64,000 bases of DNA from Dyadobacter sp. 3J3 (GTDB taxonomy: Bacteria; Bacteroidota; Bacteroidia; Cytophagales; Spirosomataceae), in assembly GCF_009801115.1 (NCBI RefSeq), contig NZ_VTOL01000018.1, positions 1 through 64,000 on the forward strand, written 5' to 3'. Made by a program: the position numbers and the translations under genes. Every line of letters begins with the position of its first letter. Position 1 is the stretch's first letter. This document shows, in pieces, positions 42,555 through 52,644 of this stretch. The notes under the pieces are model-generated. The model searched no databases. It worked only from the letters and a program-made list of their open reading frames with translations, and was not told where the DNA came from.

Positions 42555-42992
42555 TTATTTACCAGTAGATTTTGTCCGGATATCTGTGATGAAAGCCTGA
42601 ACCGACGGCTGAAAACCTTCCCATTCTTTCACTATTTTTCCATTCGTATCAATCAGCACAGTCAAAGGAAAAAGGCCCTTGGGGTTGTATTTTTCAGCCA
42701 GGATTTCATTTTGTGAAACCTGCTCTTTGCTGAGTTGGTTTTTCTTTTGTCTTGGAAAATCAGCACGGACAAGCACCAGATTCTGTTTTGCATATTCTGA
42801 AAATTCCGTAGACTCAAAAACTTCTTTTTTCAGTTTGATACAAGGGCCGCACCAGTCCGATCCTGAAAAATTCAAAAGGATCATTTTATTTTCCGCTGCT
42901 GCTTCCTTATTTGCTTCTGAAAAGTTCAGTTTCCATTCCAAAGGTGATACCAGCATTGCCGCCGCTATCAGTGATATTAATATCGTTTTCAT
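42555..42992 (-). CDS. Thioredoxin-family exported protein
   Basis: A 145-aa protein with a short hydrophobic leader (1-17) and a thioredoxin fold with redox motif WCGPC in SGSDWCGPCIKLKKEVF, and cis-Pro region GLFPLTVLID. Similar to DsbD-gamma/thioredoxin-7-like proteins. It lies between apbE and the Rieske gene with 0-9 bp gaps. Confidence 0.85.
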   Translation of the reverse strand: MKTILISLIAAAMLVSPLEWKLNFSEANKEAAAENKMILLNFSGSDWCGPCIKLKKEVFESTEFSEYAKQNLVLVRADFPRQKKNQLSKEQVSQNEILAEKYNPKGLFPLTVLIDTNGKIVKEWEGFQPSVQAFITDIRTKSTGK

Positions 42993-43001
42993 GTTGTTTT
43001 G

Positions 43002-43544
43002 TTAGTATACAATTACGGTATTTCCGTCTGTCGCTGTTTTATAAATGGTCAATCCGCCGCTTCCGAAGTTGTTCAGGCCTGCACCAGTCAGACTAAACCT
43101 TGCTCCGTGTTTGGTGCAGTAAAATTCGGTTTTATTAAAAATTACATTTCTTTTTGGTTCATGGCTGCACGTTTGTGTAGCAGCTACAATGACGCCCGCC
43201 GACGACTGTGCCACAACCATGCCGTTTTGCACCAGATAGCCCCGGACGGCAAGCAGTGCTGCATTGGCTGCCAACGTCAGATCAATCCTTAATTTCACAC
43301 CGGTCAATTTAATAAGTGCCTCAGAGGTAATCGCAGTTGGACTGACCAGTTTTACGGTACTTGCTGTTGTTGTTCCGCTGCTGTCTGTGGTGCTCACCGG
43401 TGTTGTTGGTAAAACCTCTGCCTGCAAACTCAGCGCATCAACAACGGTATCTTCATTATTTACGCAGGAGGTCAACAGTGCCATTAACGCCGGTCCAGTA
43501 AACCCGGCCGATTTCAAAAAGTCCAGACGTGTCATCATTATCAT
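43002..43544 (-). CDS. Rieske [2Fe-2S] protein 1
   Basis: A 180-aa protein: N-terminal Tat/lipoprotein-like leader (MTRLDFLKSAGFTGPALMALLTSC), then a Rieske domain with the C-x-H and C-x2-H ligands in TCSHE and YCTKHGARF. Small stand-alone Rieske proteins of this kind are exported in Bacteroidota. First gene of the unit Rieske-Trx-ApbE-DUF4266-DUF3570. A paralogue is at 52645. Confidence 0.85.
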   Translation of the reverse strand: MIMMTRLDFLKSAGFTGPALMALLTSCVNNEDTVVDALSLQAEVLPTTPVSTTDSSGTTTASTVKLVSPTAITSEALIKLTGVKLRIDLTLAANAALLAVRGYLVQNGMVVAQSSAGVIVAATQTCSHEPKRNVIFNKTEFYCTKHGARFSLTGAGLNNFGSGGLTIYKTATDGNTVIVY

Positions 43545-43814
43545 TTAATAGTTAAGGATCTGATCAACAATACGAAATCGCTACACAAATTGTTGCACGA
43601 TACCTGTAACCGAAATTGTACTTAAAAAGGATATAGACAAATATTACAGTGGAACTTAAAAAACGTTCGCATAAACATATTTTATATAAATCATTGATTA
43701 ACAAATATTTAATATAAATCAATCCACTTTTTATACCTTTTCAATTATTAATACTTTGCTTTATTATTTATAATTATTCTACGGTTAAATAATTTTTTAA
43801 TCGAATTTTAACTT

Positions 43815-44504
43815 CTAATTGATACGTTGTCCGAAAAGATAACCAACCAGGGCGGTTACAACCATCGCGACAGTGCCCCAAAAACAGATTCTGATCACAG
43901 CTTTGCCAATATCTGAGCCACCTGCCATTGCAGAAACAACGGCCGAAAACGCAAGAAAAATGATTGAAAAAGAATACTGCATCGGCACCATCCATTTCAA
44001 AGGAGCAAATATCGAAACCAGCAGCGGGAGCATTCCACCGGCTAAAAAAGAGGATGCAGAGGCTACCGCAGCCTGTAAAGGATTGGCTTGAGTAATTTCA
44101 TTGATGCCCAGCTCGTCCCTTGCGTGAGTACCCAACGCATCATATTCGGACAGCTGAATGGCAACTTGCATTGATAAATCCGGCGCCAAACCTCGCTGCT
44201 GATACAATTTTGCCAGTTCTTTCAGCTCTACATCCGGCATAGTGTCCAACTCATTCTGCTCCCGTTTGAGATCGGAAACTTCTATATCAGATTGGGAGCT
44301 GACAGACACATATTCTCCTGCGGCCATCGACAAAGCACCCGCAACAAGTCCAGCAACAGAAGCCAGGACAATTGGATCCCGCGTACTACTGGCCGCAGCG
44401 ATGCCAATCGCCAAACTGGTCGTCGACAGAATTCCGTCATTTGACCCCAGTACAGCAGCTCTCAGCCAACCGCTTCGGTTGGTGTAATGTTTTTCCAGTT
44501 CCAT
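43815..44504 (-). CDS. VIT1/CCC1 family iron/manganese transporter
   Basis: A 229-aa inner-membrane protein with five helices; GSNDGILSTTSLAIGIAAAS and AAGEYVSVSSQSDIE are VIT1/CCC1 signatures; a soluble loop (QNELDTMPDVELKELAKLYQQRGL) holds acidic metal-binding residues. Exports Fe2+/Mn2+ from the cytoplasm. It follows the haem-binding gene in the same direction with a 46-bp gap. Confidence 0.9.
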   Translation of the reverse strand: MELEKHYTNRSGWLRAAVLGSNDGILSTTSLAIGIAAASSTRDPIVLASVAGLVAGALSMAAGEYVSVSSQSDIEVSDLKREQNELDTMPDVELKELAKLYQQRGLAPDLSMQVAIQLSEYDALGTHARDELGINEITQANPLQAAVASASSFLAGGMLPLLVSIFAPLKWMVPMQYSFSIIFLAFSAVVSAMAGGSDIGKAVIRICFWGTVAMVVTALVGYLFGQRIN

Positions 44505-44550
44505 GGTTTTATTTTGTATCCGACCGATTACACCCGACCCTTCATTGCAA

Positions 44551-45063
44551 CTAAATTTCCTTTTTTTGCGGTGCTCTTCTTTTCATCACCAGGCTGTCAG
44601 CCGGATATTGTTCTTTCAAAATATTCATTTGATTTTTGGCCCAGGTAATGATCAACTCGCGCTGTTGGTCTGTCAGATCTGCTTCTTTATGCAAACCTAG
44701 AAAAGTGTACGATTTTAACGGCATTTCTTTCTTTTCGACCATTTCAATTGTCTCATCCAACTTATGGTTTTGAACCGCAACCGGCATCTTTAAAAAGGTT
44801 GAAAAATTCAATTCCCTTTTCCCTTCTTCAACGTGATCGGCCAGAAACCATGCCATTGGCTGCACATTGGCATACCAAGGATAGACAGTCTTGTTGGAAT
44901 GACAATCGTTGCAGGCTACCGATAATACCTCTTTTAGTTCGGTATTAATGGCATATTTTTTTTCGATGTTAAATGTTTGGTCGTCAGAAAGATTTTTTTC
45001 CGGTCTGATAAACTGTATTACGATTAAGATAACCAAAAGTCCGATGGCGATTTTTTTTAACAT
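44551..45063 (-). CDS. Haem-binding domain protein (CxxCH)
   Basis: A 170-aa protein anchored by an N-terminal helix (residues 4-20). A single c-type haem motif CNDCH is in VACNDCHSNKTVYPWYANVQPMA, the Haem_bd family signature. Periplasmic. It is placed between the RND metal efflux genes and the VIT1 transporter, in one direction. Confidence 0.85.
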   Translation of the reverse strand: MLKKIAIGLLVILIVIQFIRPEKNLSDDQTFNIEKKYAINTELKEVLSVACNDCHSNKTVYPWYANVQPMAWFLADHVEEGKRELNFSTFLKMPVAVQNHKLDETIEMVEKKEMPLKSYTFLGLHKEADLTDQQRELIITWAKNQMNILKEQYPADSLVMKRRAPQKKEI

Positions 45064-45132
45064 GATTTAGATTGATTGGTTATGGTAAATTGATATGATA
45101 ATTGACTCATTTACAAATACTATGACTATATC

Positions 45133-46263
45133 TTAATCCTCTGATTTATTTTTCAAAAACATCAAAAGTGAATAGGCCCCTTTTACAACGCACTGCTGGT
45201 TTGCAAGGTCCGTTGTGGTAATTATTTCTGTAAATCCATTTTCTGTTTCGCCTGTTTTAACCTGGGTCATTTCAAATTTACCTGCACCTTTTGGAATAAA
45301 AATAAATTCTTTTCCTTCGTAGCTGACAATGGCGTCTTCTGGTAAAACAGTTGCCATAGTTGTTTTTAAATCGATCTCAGCATTCATAAAAGTACCCGGC
45401 AGCAGTGTCGGTTCGTATTTTTCAAAATGGCAATGTACGTCAGCGGTTCTTTCTGAGGATAAGTCCTTACTGATCAGGATTATCTCACAGAAATATTTCT
45501 TGTCGGTCTGCGAATTGGTGTAAGCCAAAAGTTTCTGTCCGATTTTTATTTTATCAAGATCCTTTTCAAAAACCTTCAAGGCCAGATGAATATCAGAAGG
45601 ATTGATCAGCTCGAAAAGAACTTCGGTAGGCGAAACATACTTGCCAATATTGACATTAATTTTCGAAACGTAACCCGAGATGGGTGAATAAATGTTGATA
45701 CTGCGCGAAATATGGTCTTTTGTTAGTTTATCAGGATTGATCCCGGTCAATTTTAGTTTCTCATACAACGCATTAACCATCACCTGCTGGCTCCGGAAAT
45801 CAGATTCGGCCTGCTGGTAGATTTTATCGCTTGCTGATTTTGTCGCATTCAGTTCTTTCTGGCGAAGGTATTCGTTTTCAAGATAAACAATTCTGGTCTT
45901 TCCTGTCAGGTAATCCTGCTGCAACTGGATATACTGCTGGTCTTCCATCACAGCCAGTATTTGGCCTTTGTTCACGTGTGTACCCGGCAGAAGACTGGTC
46001 GTTTTCAGATAGCCACCAAGTGGTACGCTGATCGATACCATATTTTGAGGCGGAACATCAATTTTTCCATTCAGTTTCAAAATGGATGAAATCTGTTTTT
46101 TCTCAGGCAAAGCCGTTTTTATGCCTGCGTTCTTTATCTGCTCATTTGTCAATTCAGCGAGGTTTCCATTTACTTTTTTTTCAGTCGCCGCCGGTTGTTG
46201 CTCTGCTTTTTTTGAACAAGAAAAAATGGAGCAGATCAGGGCGATATATAGGAAATATTTCAT
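45133..46263 (-). CDS. RND efflux periplasmic adaptor (CusB/CzcB-like)
   Basis: A 376-aa lipoprotein (lipobox SIFSC, then SKKAEQQ). Membrane-fusion protein: beta-barrel and lipoyl halves PLGGYLKTTSLLPGTHVNKGQ and INIYSPISGYVSKINVNIGKYV with a coiled hairpin between. Links the inner-membrane pump to the outer-membrane channel. 11-bp gap to the pump gene. Confidence 0.9.
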   Translation of the reverse strand: MKYFLYIALICSIFSCSKKAEQQPAATEKKVNGNLAELTNEQIKNAGIKTALPEKKQISSILKLNGKIDVPPQNMVSISVPLGGYLKTTSLLPGTHVNKGQILAVMEDQQYIQLQQDYLTGKTRIVYLENEYLRQKELNATKSASDKIYQQAESDFRSQQVMVNALYEKLKLTGINPDKLTKDHISRSINIYSPISGYVSKINVNIGKYVSPTEVLFELINPSDIHLALKVFEKDLDKIKIGQKLLAYTNSQTDKKYFCEIILISKDLSSERTADVHCHFEKYEPTLLPGTFMNAEIDLKTTMATVLPEDAIVSYEGKEFIFIPKGAGKFEMTQVKTGETENGFTEIITTTDLANQQCVVKGAYSLLMFLKNKSED

Positions 46264-46274
46264 GTGCTTTCAGG

Positions 46275-49200
46275 TTAATTTTCAAAAATGTAATCAAGCT
46301 CAATGGCTTTGCTGTTCAAATTCATCAAAGCATCCAGATAATCGCTTCGGATCATCGTCGACTGATTCATCAGCTGGCTCCATTCCAGGTAATTGATACT
46401 TCCGTTCGATAGCTGTTCACCGGCCGTTTTTATGATGATACCGGCGTTTTTTAATGCATTATTTTCAAAGTAGGAAACAGTTTCAGAAAATTTCTGATAG
46501 GAGCTCAGCGCAGATAAATACTGCGCTTTGAGTTGCTGAGAACCGGCCAGATAACTTTGTGAAACAATTTGTTTATTGACCTTGGCTGCGTTGATTCTGG
46601 CTTTTTGAGCGCCGGCAAAAATGGGAATACCAATTCCGATCTGCGCGGCCTGAAAACGACGGGAAGCCATATAGGTTTTGTCGTCCGCTCCCGTTCCACG
46701 CATGCTCATGTTGTTGTATGCCAAACTCAGTTCAGGTAAAAGTCTTGCTTTTTCCGCTTCCACCGAGGCCTGGGCTATGTCCTGCTGTTGTTTTAAAAAT
46801 TTCAGCTGCGGATGGTTCATCAGCAGGGCAGTATCGAGTGCCATTGAAAACAGATACTTCGTTTCAAAAGGTTGTGGCTGAATATTTTCGGTTGTATTCA
46901 AAAGCAGTCTGAACTGAATACGCGCCAGCTCTTTGTCTGCTTCCAGTTGGCGGAGCTGAATTCGGATCTGTCCGAGCTGGGTTTCGGCACTGGTTTTTTC
47001 CAGAATATTACTTTCCCCTTTGTCCAGGCGTTGTTGCGCGTGTGAGAGGAAATTGGCATACAAACTATCCAGGGACTCCAAAAGGTCCTGTTTTTTTTGT
47101 TGATAAATCAAAAGGTAGTAAACCTGAGAAACCGTACGTTTGAGCTCATTTTCCCTGACAGACACATTGAGCACACTCGCTGTCAGCTCCTGATTCAGCA
47201 ATGTTTTTTGCCTTTTATAAACCGCGGGCAAACTAAAAGATTGCGAAACATTAAAGCGCGTGTCGCTGTAAAAACTGTTGATCTGTCCGCCCTCGGCCAA
47301 TAAGCTGGTTTGCGGCAAACTTACTGCCGTTTTCAAAAGTGCCTTTTGGTATTCAATTCTAAGTTTTTCGTTTTTTAGCAATTGATTGTTTGTCAGCGCA
47401 ATATTAATGGCTGATTTTAGATCTATCTGGCTTTGCGCGTTGCTTTTCTGACCAAAAAATAAAAGTGAAAACAAAAGAACGGAAGCTGTCATCGGCGTTT
47501 TTCCACCTTTATTAAAATTAAAACCTTTTTCAAAAACCATATATAAAACCGGAAGTACAAACAAGGTAAGAAAAGTTGCTACCAAAAGTCCCCCGATCAC
47601 AACCGTAGCCAACGGACGCTGCACTTCTGCACCCGCGCCGTTGCTGACCGCCATGGGCAGAAAACCAAGTGAAGCCACGAAAGCCGTCATTAACACGGGC
47701 CTCAACCGGTGCTGTGTGCCTTCAATAACAGCCTTACGAATATTGGTTTCTCCTTCTTTTCTGATCCGGTTAAATTCTGCTACCAATACAATTCCATTTA
47801 AAACTGCCACACCAAAAAGGGCAATAAAGCCTACTCCCGCACTAATACTGAACGGCATACCGCGCAGGGCAAGAAAAAAGATACCTCCAATGGCAGACAA
47901 AGGAATGGCAGAATAAATCAGCAATCCTTCTTTTACAGAATTGAAAGCGAAAAAGAGAAGCACAAAAATTAATACCAATGAAACAGGTACGGCAATCATC
48001 ATACGGGCTTTAGCCGCATTCAGGTTTTCAAACGCACCTCCGTAGGTGATGTAATACCCAGCTGGTAATTTCAGGCTTTGATTAACTTTCGACTGAAGTT
48101 CGGTGACAATACTTTGCACATCGCGTCCACCGATATTAAACCCGACAACAATCCGACGCTTGGCGTCTTCTCGCTGTATCTGGTTTGGCCCATTGGAAAT
48201 TTTCACTTCTGCCAGTTGGGACAAAGGAATCTGAATACCTTTGGCTGTTGGAACGAGAAGGTTGCGTACATCCTGGACATTTTTCTTTTGCTCGCCACTT
48301 AGTCTGACAACCAGATCAAACCGCTTTTCACCTTCGAAAACCATCCCGGTACTTTGTCCGGCAAGTGCGGTATTTACAATTTTATTGATCGCTCCGATGC
48401 TAAGTCCGTATTGTGCAATGGCACTTCTGTTGTAATGAATAATGATCTGCGGCATACCGGCAACTGCTTCAATATAAAGGTTTTTTGTTCCCTCAACCTG
48501 ATTGACAAACTTGCCGAGTTTGGCTGCATAAAGCGCCAGTGTATCCAGATCTTCACCAAAAATTTTGCACACCACATCTTGTCTGGCGCCGGTCATCAGC
48601 TCATTGAAACGCATTTGCACCGGAAACTGAAAACCTGCGGTAACGCCGGGAACGGCTTTCAATGCCTCACCCATTTTTTCGGATAGTTCAGGAAAAGTTT
48701 TGGCGGAAGTCCACTGGCTTTTGTCTTTTAAAATCACCATCATATCACTCGCGTCCATCGGCATAGGGTCGGTTGGTACTTCGCCGCTGCCAATTTTAGT
48801 CACTACTTTTTCAACCTCAGGGAATTGTGTTTTGAGAATATGAGCGGCTTTCTGGGTATTTTCAATTGTTGTGGTCAGACTGCTTCCGGTCAGTACGCGG
48901 GTATCGACTGCAAAATCACCTTCTTCAAGTGCGGGAATAAATTCTCCGCCAAGTGTTGTCAAAACAAAAACTGCGCAGGCAAATAAGCCAACAACAGAGA
49001 CCAAAACGATTTTGGGGAAACCAAGCACTTTATCCAATGCTGATTTATATTTTCTTTCCACAAAACCCATAAGCCTGTCTGACAGGTTGGGTTTGTGTTT
49101 TACTTTTTTACTCAGGAATAGCGCGCTCATCATCGGTATGTAAGTCACAGAAAGTAAAAATGCGCCGAGCAAAGCAAAAGCGACAGTCTGCGCCATGGGC

Positions 49201-50633
49201 TTAAACATCTTACCTTCAATGCCTTGCAAAGTGAAAATCGGAAGGTAGACAATCAGGATGATAACCTGTCCAAAAACAGCGCTGTTCATCATCCGGTCGG
49301 CCGATTCATTTACCTCTTCATCCATTTGAGGCTGGGAAAGACGGTCGAGGCCGGTGAATTTTTTGCTGTGCGCAATCTGGTGCATGACCGCTTCGACAAT
49401 GATAACTGCGCCATCAACAATCAGCCCGAAATCAAGCGCGCCCAGGCTCATCAGATTTCCGCTCACCCCGAAAGTATTCATCATAATAACGGCAAAAAGC
49501 ATCGCCAGTGGAATCACCGAAGCGACAAGCAGACCAGCCCGCAAGTTTCCCAGAAAAAGTACCAGCACAAATACGACAATCAGCGCACCTTCCAACAGGT
49601 TTTTCTCGACTGTGCCAATGGCGTTATTCACCATTTTGGTCCTGTCCAGAAAAGGCTCGATAACTACGCCTTCAGGAAGTGTTTTTTGTATCTGAGCAAC
49701 GCGTTCTTTGACATTTTTTATCACTTCGCTACTATTGGCCCCTTTCAGCATCATTACTACCGCGCCTGAAACTTCGCCTTTGTCATTGTAACACATCGCA
49801 CCGTAACGTGTTGCAAAACCAGTTTTCACATCGGCTACATCACGGATAAATAAGGGCTGACCGTCGGCCAGGTTGGTAACGGCAATATTTTTAATGTCTT
49901 CCAGATTTTCAACCAGCCCCTCACTTCTGATGTATAAAACTGCCGGGCCTTTTTCAATGTAAGCACCACCGGTGTTTTGATTATTCGATTCCAGCGCAGT
50001 AAAAACGTCGTTGATCGTGATGCCGTAAGAGAGTAGTTTTTCAGGATTGATCTCAATGGAATACTGTTTTAGTTTGCCACCAAAACTGCTGACTTCGGCT
50101 ACACCTTTTACGCCAAGAAGCTGCCTGCGCACAATCCAATCCTGAATCGTTCTCAGATCGGTTTCATTGTAACGGTGTTCAAAACCTTCCTTCGGCCGGA
50201 CAACATATTGATAAATTTCACCCAAACCCGTGCTTATCGGGCCAAGTTCCGGTGTCCCGATACCTGCCGGAATTTGTGTCTGCACTTTTTGAAGCCGCTC
50301 GGAAACCTGCTGCCGCGCCCAGTAAACATCCACATTATCGTCAAAAACAATGGTAACCAGAGAAAGACCAAACCTTGAAAAGCTTCGGATTTCTTTGAGC
50401 CCTGAGATATTATTGTTGGCCTGTTCAATCGGGAAAGTGACCAGTCTTTCTATGTCTGTTGCGCCAAAAGAAGGCGCGATGGTAATAACCTGAACCTGAT
50501 TATTGGTGATATCGGGAACGGCGTCAATAGGCAACCGTGTGAGCTCGTAGCTTCCATATCCGATGAGTGCAATCACAAACAACCCCACAATGAGCTTGTT
50601 GCCCACTGAAAAGGCAATGATTTTATTAAGCAT
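46275..50633 (-). CDS. CusA/CzcA heavy-metal RND pump fused to TolC-like channel
   Basis: A 1452-aa protein. Residues about 1-1035 are a heavy-metal efflux RND transporter with the usual 12 helices (SFGGKLKQYSIEI docking domain; helix IV GALDFGLIVDGAVIIVE with acidic proton-relay residue; VATFLTLFVLPVLYMVFEKGF end). About 1050-1070 form a signal-like hydrophobic segment (TASVLLFSLLFFGQKSNAQ), and 1075-1452 a TolC-family outer-membrane factor (SAINIALTNNQLLKNEK, FAGAQKARINAAKVNKQIV). Cu, Ag, Zn, Co and Cd are the family's substrates; which one is not clear. The fusion is a known Bacteroidota form. Confidence 0.9.
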   Translation of the reverse strand: MLNKIIAFSVGNKLIVGLFVIALIGYGSYELTRLPIDAVPDITNNQVQVITIAPSFGATDIERLVTFPIEQANNNISGLKEIRSFSRFGLSLVTIVFDDNVDVYWARQQVSERLQKVQTQIPAGIGTPELGPISTGLGEIYQYVVRPKEGFEHRYNETDLRTIQDWIVRRQLLGVKGVAEVSSFGGKLKQYSIEINPEKLLSYGITINDVFTALESNNQNTGGAYIEKGPAVLYIRSEGLVENLEDIKNIAVTNLADGQPLFIRDVADVKTGFATRYGAMCYNDKGEVSGAVVMMLKGANSSEVIKNVKERVAQIQKTLPEGVVIEPFLDRTKMVNNAIGTVEKNLLEGALIVVFVLVLFLGNLRAGLLVASVIPLAMLFAVIMMNTFGVSGNLMSLGALDFGLIVDGAVIIVEAVMHQIAHSKKFTGLDRLSQPQMDEEVNESADRMMNSAVFGQVIILIVYLPIFTLQGIEGKMFKPMAQTVAFALLGAFLLSVTYIPMMSALFLSKKVKHKPNLSDRLMGFVERKYKSALDKVLGFPKIVLVSVVGLFACAVFVLTTLGGEFIPALEEGDFAVDTRVLTGSSLTTTIENTQKAAHILKTQFPEVEKVVTKIGSGEVPTDPMPMDASDMMVILKDKSQWTSAKTFPELSEKMGEALKAVPGVTAGFQFPVQMRFNELMTGARQDVVCKIFGEDLDTLALYAAKLGKFVNQVEGTKNLYIEAVAGMPQIIIHYNRSAIAQYGLSIGAINKIVNTALAGQSTGMVFEGEKRFDLVVRLSGEQKKNVQDVRNLLVPTAKGIQIPLSQLAEVKISNGPNQIQREDAKRRIVVGFNIGGRDVQSIVTELQSKVNQSLKLPAGYYITYGGAFENLNAAKARMMIAVPVSLVLIFVLLFFAFNSVKEGLLIYSAIPLSAIGGIFFLALRGMPFSISAGVGFIALFGVAVLNGIVLVAEFNRIRKEGETNIRKAVIEGTQHRLRPVLMTAFVASLGFLPMAVSNGAGAEVQRPLATVVIGGLLVATFLTLFVLPVLYMVFEKGFNFNKGGKTPMTASVLLFSLLFFGQKSNAQSQIDLKSAINIALTNNQLLKNEKLRIEYQKALLKTAVSLPQTSLLAEGGQINSFYSDTRFNVSQSFSLPAVYKRQKTLLNQELTASVLNVSVRENELKRTVSQVYYLLIYQQKKQDLLESLDSLYANFLSHAQQRLDKGESNILEKTSAETQLGQIRIQLRQLEADKELARIQFRLLLNTTENIQPQPFETKYLFSMALDTALLMNHPQLKFLKQQQDIAQASVEAEKARLLPELSLAYNNMSMRGTGADDKTYMASRRFQAAQIGIGIPIFAGAQKARINAAKVNKQIVSQSYLAGSQQLKAQYLSALSSYQKFSETVSYFENNALKNAGIIIKTAGEQLSNGSINYLEWSQLMNQSTMIRSDYLDALMNLNSKAIELDYIFEN

Positions 50634-50729
50634 AATAAATTTCTGTTAACCCTGGATTTTGAAAATCGGAAATGCACGAGCATTCAGCATGTCTCCATCC
50701 CGTGCTCAGGTACCTTCCAAAAATGTAGC

Positions 50730-51134
50730 CTAACAGAATTTTGGCGGTTGCCAAATGGTGGACAAGTAGCTTGATATCAGCGGTCCTTCGGAGTAAATAA
50801 AGTAATGTCTTTCAGAAAAGAAAACGGGCGCTGCTACTTTAAAATAGAAATAATCGGTACTGGCAGGTGGCGTAACAAGAAAGCTGAGCGCTGTTTGATC
50901 CAAATGTGATTTGAAAGGCAGTTTCATATCCAGATCTTTGTCCGGATTTCCGTTTATACTTTCTGCGTAATGTTCATAGATGAATTCGAAAAAAGTAACT
51001 TCCTCATCCCAGGCCTTATGCTGCTGATAGTGCTCGAAAAGTACAGGCAGTTTTACCAGTTCAACCAGCTGAGTGGTTGAAAAAAAGTAAATGACAAGGA
51101 GCGATATGGAAATGACTTTTTTCAAATTCTTCAA
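50730..51134 (-). CDS. Small exported protein preceding the RND pump
   Basis: A 134-aa protein with an N-terminal hydrophobic segment and a Cys-terminal end (STIWQPPKFC). Similar short proteins ending in a W/F-PP-x tail often precede RND heavy-metal pumps in Bacteroidota. A metal-sensing or carrier role is a guess from context. Confidence 0.65.
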   Translation of the reverse strand: MKNLKKVISISLLVIYFFSTTQLVELVKLPVLFEHYQQHKAWDEEVTFFEFIYEHYAESINGNPDKDLDMKLPFKSHLDQTALSFLVTPPASTDYFYFKVAAPVFFSERHYFIYSEGPLISSYLSTIWQPPKFC

Positions 51135-51158
51135 TCTATGGTATTAAGGTAATTTAAT

Positions 51159-51641
51159 TTAGGTTGTTTTCTTTGGTACAAGCACAAATTTATTTTTAAC
51201 TGAGATCGATTCTGCTATTTTGGCAAGTACCAGCGTGGGTACTTCGATTTTATGATCCGTAAGCTTTACATCAAAAGCGTTCGTTAAAGTGATTTGTCCG
51301 TTTGCGATCACAAGTTGCCCTTTCAAAGTGCGGTTTTGTTTTACCCCGTGCATATCAAGAACGCCTTCCGCGTTGACGCTATAACTCCCGTCTTTGGTAT
51401 AATCAACAACCTCTTTAATTTTTCCCGAAAAAACTGCGGTCGGAAATTTTTCCGTTTCCATGTAGTTTTCATTGAAATGTTCTTCCATCAGCTTATTGGG
51501 AAAATGAAAAGCTCTTTGCTGCATACGGATCGCAATTTCGCCGTTAGCGGTGTTAAGCAGCACAGCTACCTGGTTGTTAAGGGCTGATATATTTTCAAGC
51601 GGCGTTTCAGAGAAAAAACTGCTCTGACCCGTTTTTGTCAT
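51159..51641 (-). CDS. YceI-like lipid-binding protein
   Basis: A 160-aa YceI-like lipocalin-fold protein: residues TAVFSGKIKEVVDYTKDG, YSVNAEGVLDMHGVKQNRT and FDVKLTDHKIEVPTL. The N-terminus (MTKTGQSSFFSETPLENI) lacks a signal peptide; upstream bases to about 51705 read as hydrophobic in the same frame after a stop (TAG at about 51675), so a signal peptide may have been cut off by a nonsense change or a non-ATG start. Confidence 0.75.
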   Translation of the reverse strand: MTKTGQSSFFSETPLENISALNNQVAVLLNTANGEIAIRMQQRAFHFPNKLMEEHFNENYMETEKFPTAVFSGKIKEVVDYTKDGSYSVNAEGVLDMHGVKQNRTLKGQLVIANGQITLTNAFDVKLTDHKIEVPTLVLAKIAESISVKNKFVLVPKKTT

Positions 51642-51711
51642 GTAAATCTGTCCGAAGCATGTAACGGCAATGAACTAGCTGATCATCAGTATGAGCAGCA
51701 ATCTGAAAGTT

Positions 51712-52632
51712 TTAGTATCCATTGGATTTGCTGCGTTTTTTGTCTTTGTCAAAACTGAAAGTCCTGGAAACATTAAATCCGTAAAAAATATCGCCGCTGT
51801 TCCATTTTCCGGTTGTCTGGCCGATAAATTGCCGCTCGATCATACCTTTTGAATTTGTCAGGTGAAGCTGGAATACGTGGCCGCCTGTTTCAATATCAAA
51901 ACCGAGCGATAAGGTGTTTGTAAATCTTGGATCACGCTGAATGGTACTGCCGATCTTTTTCGGTGTATACCAATACTCCACATTAAAAGAAGTCCTTTTG
52001 GTCAGTTTATAACGGCCGCCCATTCCGAGCGCATACAGATTATTTGCATCGATCGCATTCTCGGCCAGGTTTCTGTGCATGACCGTTGGTGTGATTTGAA
52101 TGGATAATTTATCACTGAATTTCCGGGCAATAAGTGCCTGAAAAGTATAGGTTTCCCGCTGTGCGATAGTATAGAAAGGCAGCTCGGCCGAAGTACTGCT
52201 GGCATTGTGGGCATCGCTGGCAAAAAGTGTAACCGAAACCGGTATCGTTTTATAACCCGAAGACTGCTTCAACAATCGGTACTTTGCAAAAATATCAACT
52301 GTTTTCTGATAGCTGCTTCTTCCGATCCCGATCATTAACCGGTCTGTTAAACCATATTCAAGCCCCAAACGAATCTGCGCCTGATCCAATCCGAAAAAAT
52401 TACTCACGCCGGAATTGACAGCCCCAAAACGGTGCGAAATCATAAAATCAAGATTTCTCTTACCGACAGTTTCAACTGAATGCCCATTAATAATACGGGT
52501 TCCTTTAAAAGTGGCAGCAGCATAGGTGATGGTGGAATCCTGCGTTTTTTCGAGCTCATTGAGCAGATCATTTTGTGCATATGCCATCGTACATGTCATC
52601 ATCAACAAGACGGCCGTTAAATTTTTTATCAT
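51712..52632 (-). CDS. DUF5777 outer-membrane beta-barrel protein
   Basis: A 306-aa protein with signal peptide (ending AYAQ) and a beta-barrel-like pattern (FMISHRFGAVNSGVSNFFGLDQAQIRLGL). DUF5777 genes are typically next to YceI and Rieske genes, as here. Function unknown. 12-bp gap to the Rieske gene upstream. Confidence 0.8.
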   Translation of the reverse strand: MIKNLTAVLLMMTCTMAYAQNDLLNELEKTQDSTITYAAATFKGTRIINGHSVETVGKRNLDFMISHRFGAVNSGVSNFFGLDQAQIRLGLEYGLTDRLMIGIGRSSYQKTVDIFAKYRLLKQSSGYKTIPVSVTLFASDAHNASSTSAELPFYTIAQRETYTFQALIARKFSDKLSIQITPTVMHRNLAENAIDANNLYALGMGGRYKLTKRTSFNVEYWYTPKKIGSTIQRDPRFTNTLSLGFDIETGGHVFQLHLTNSKGMIERQFIGQTTGKWNSGDIFYGFNVSRTFSFDKDKKRSKSNGY

Positions 52633-52644
52633 ATCAGAATGTCG

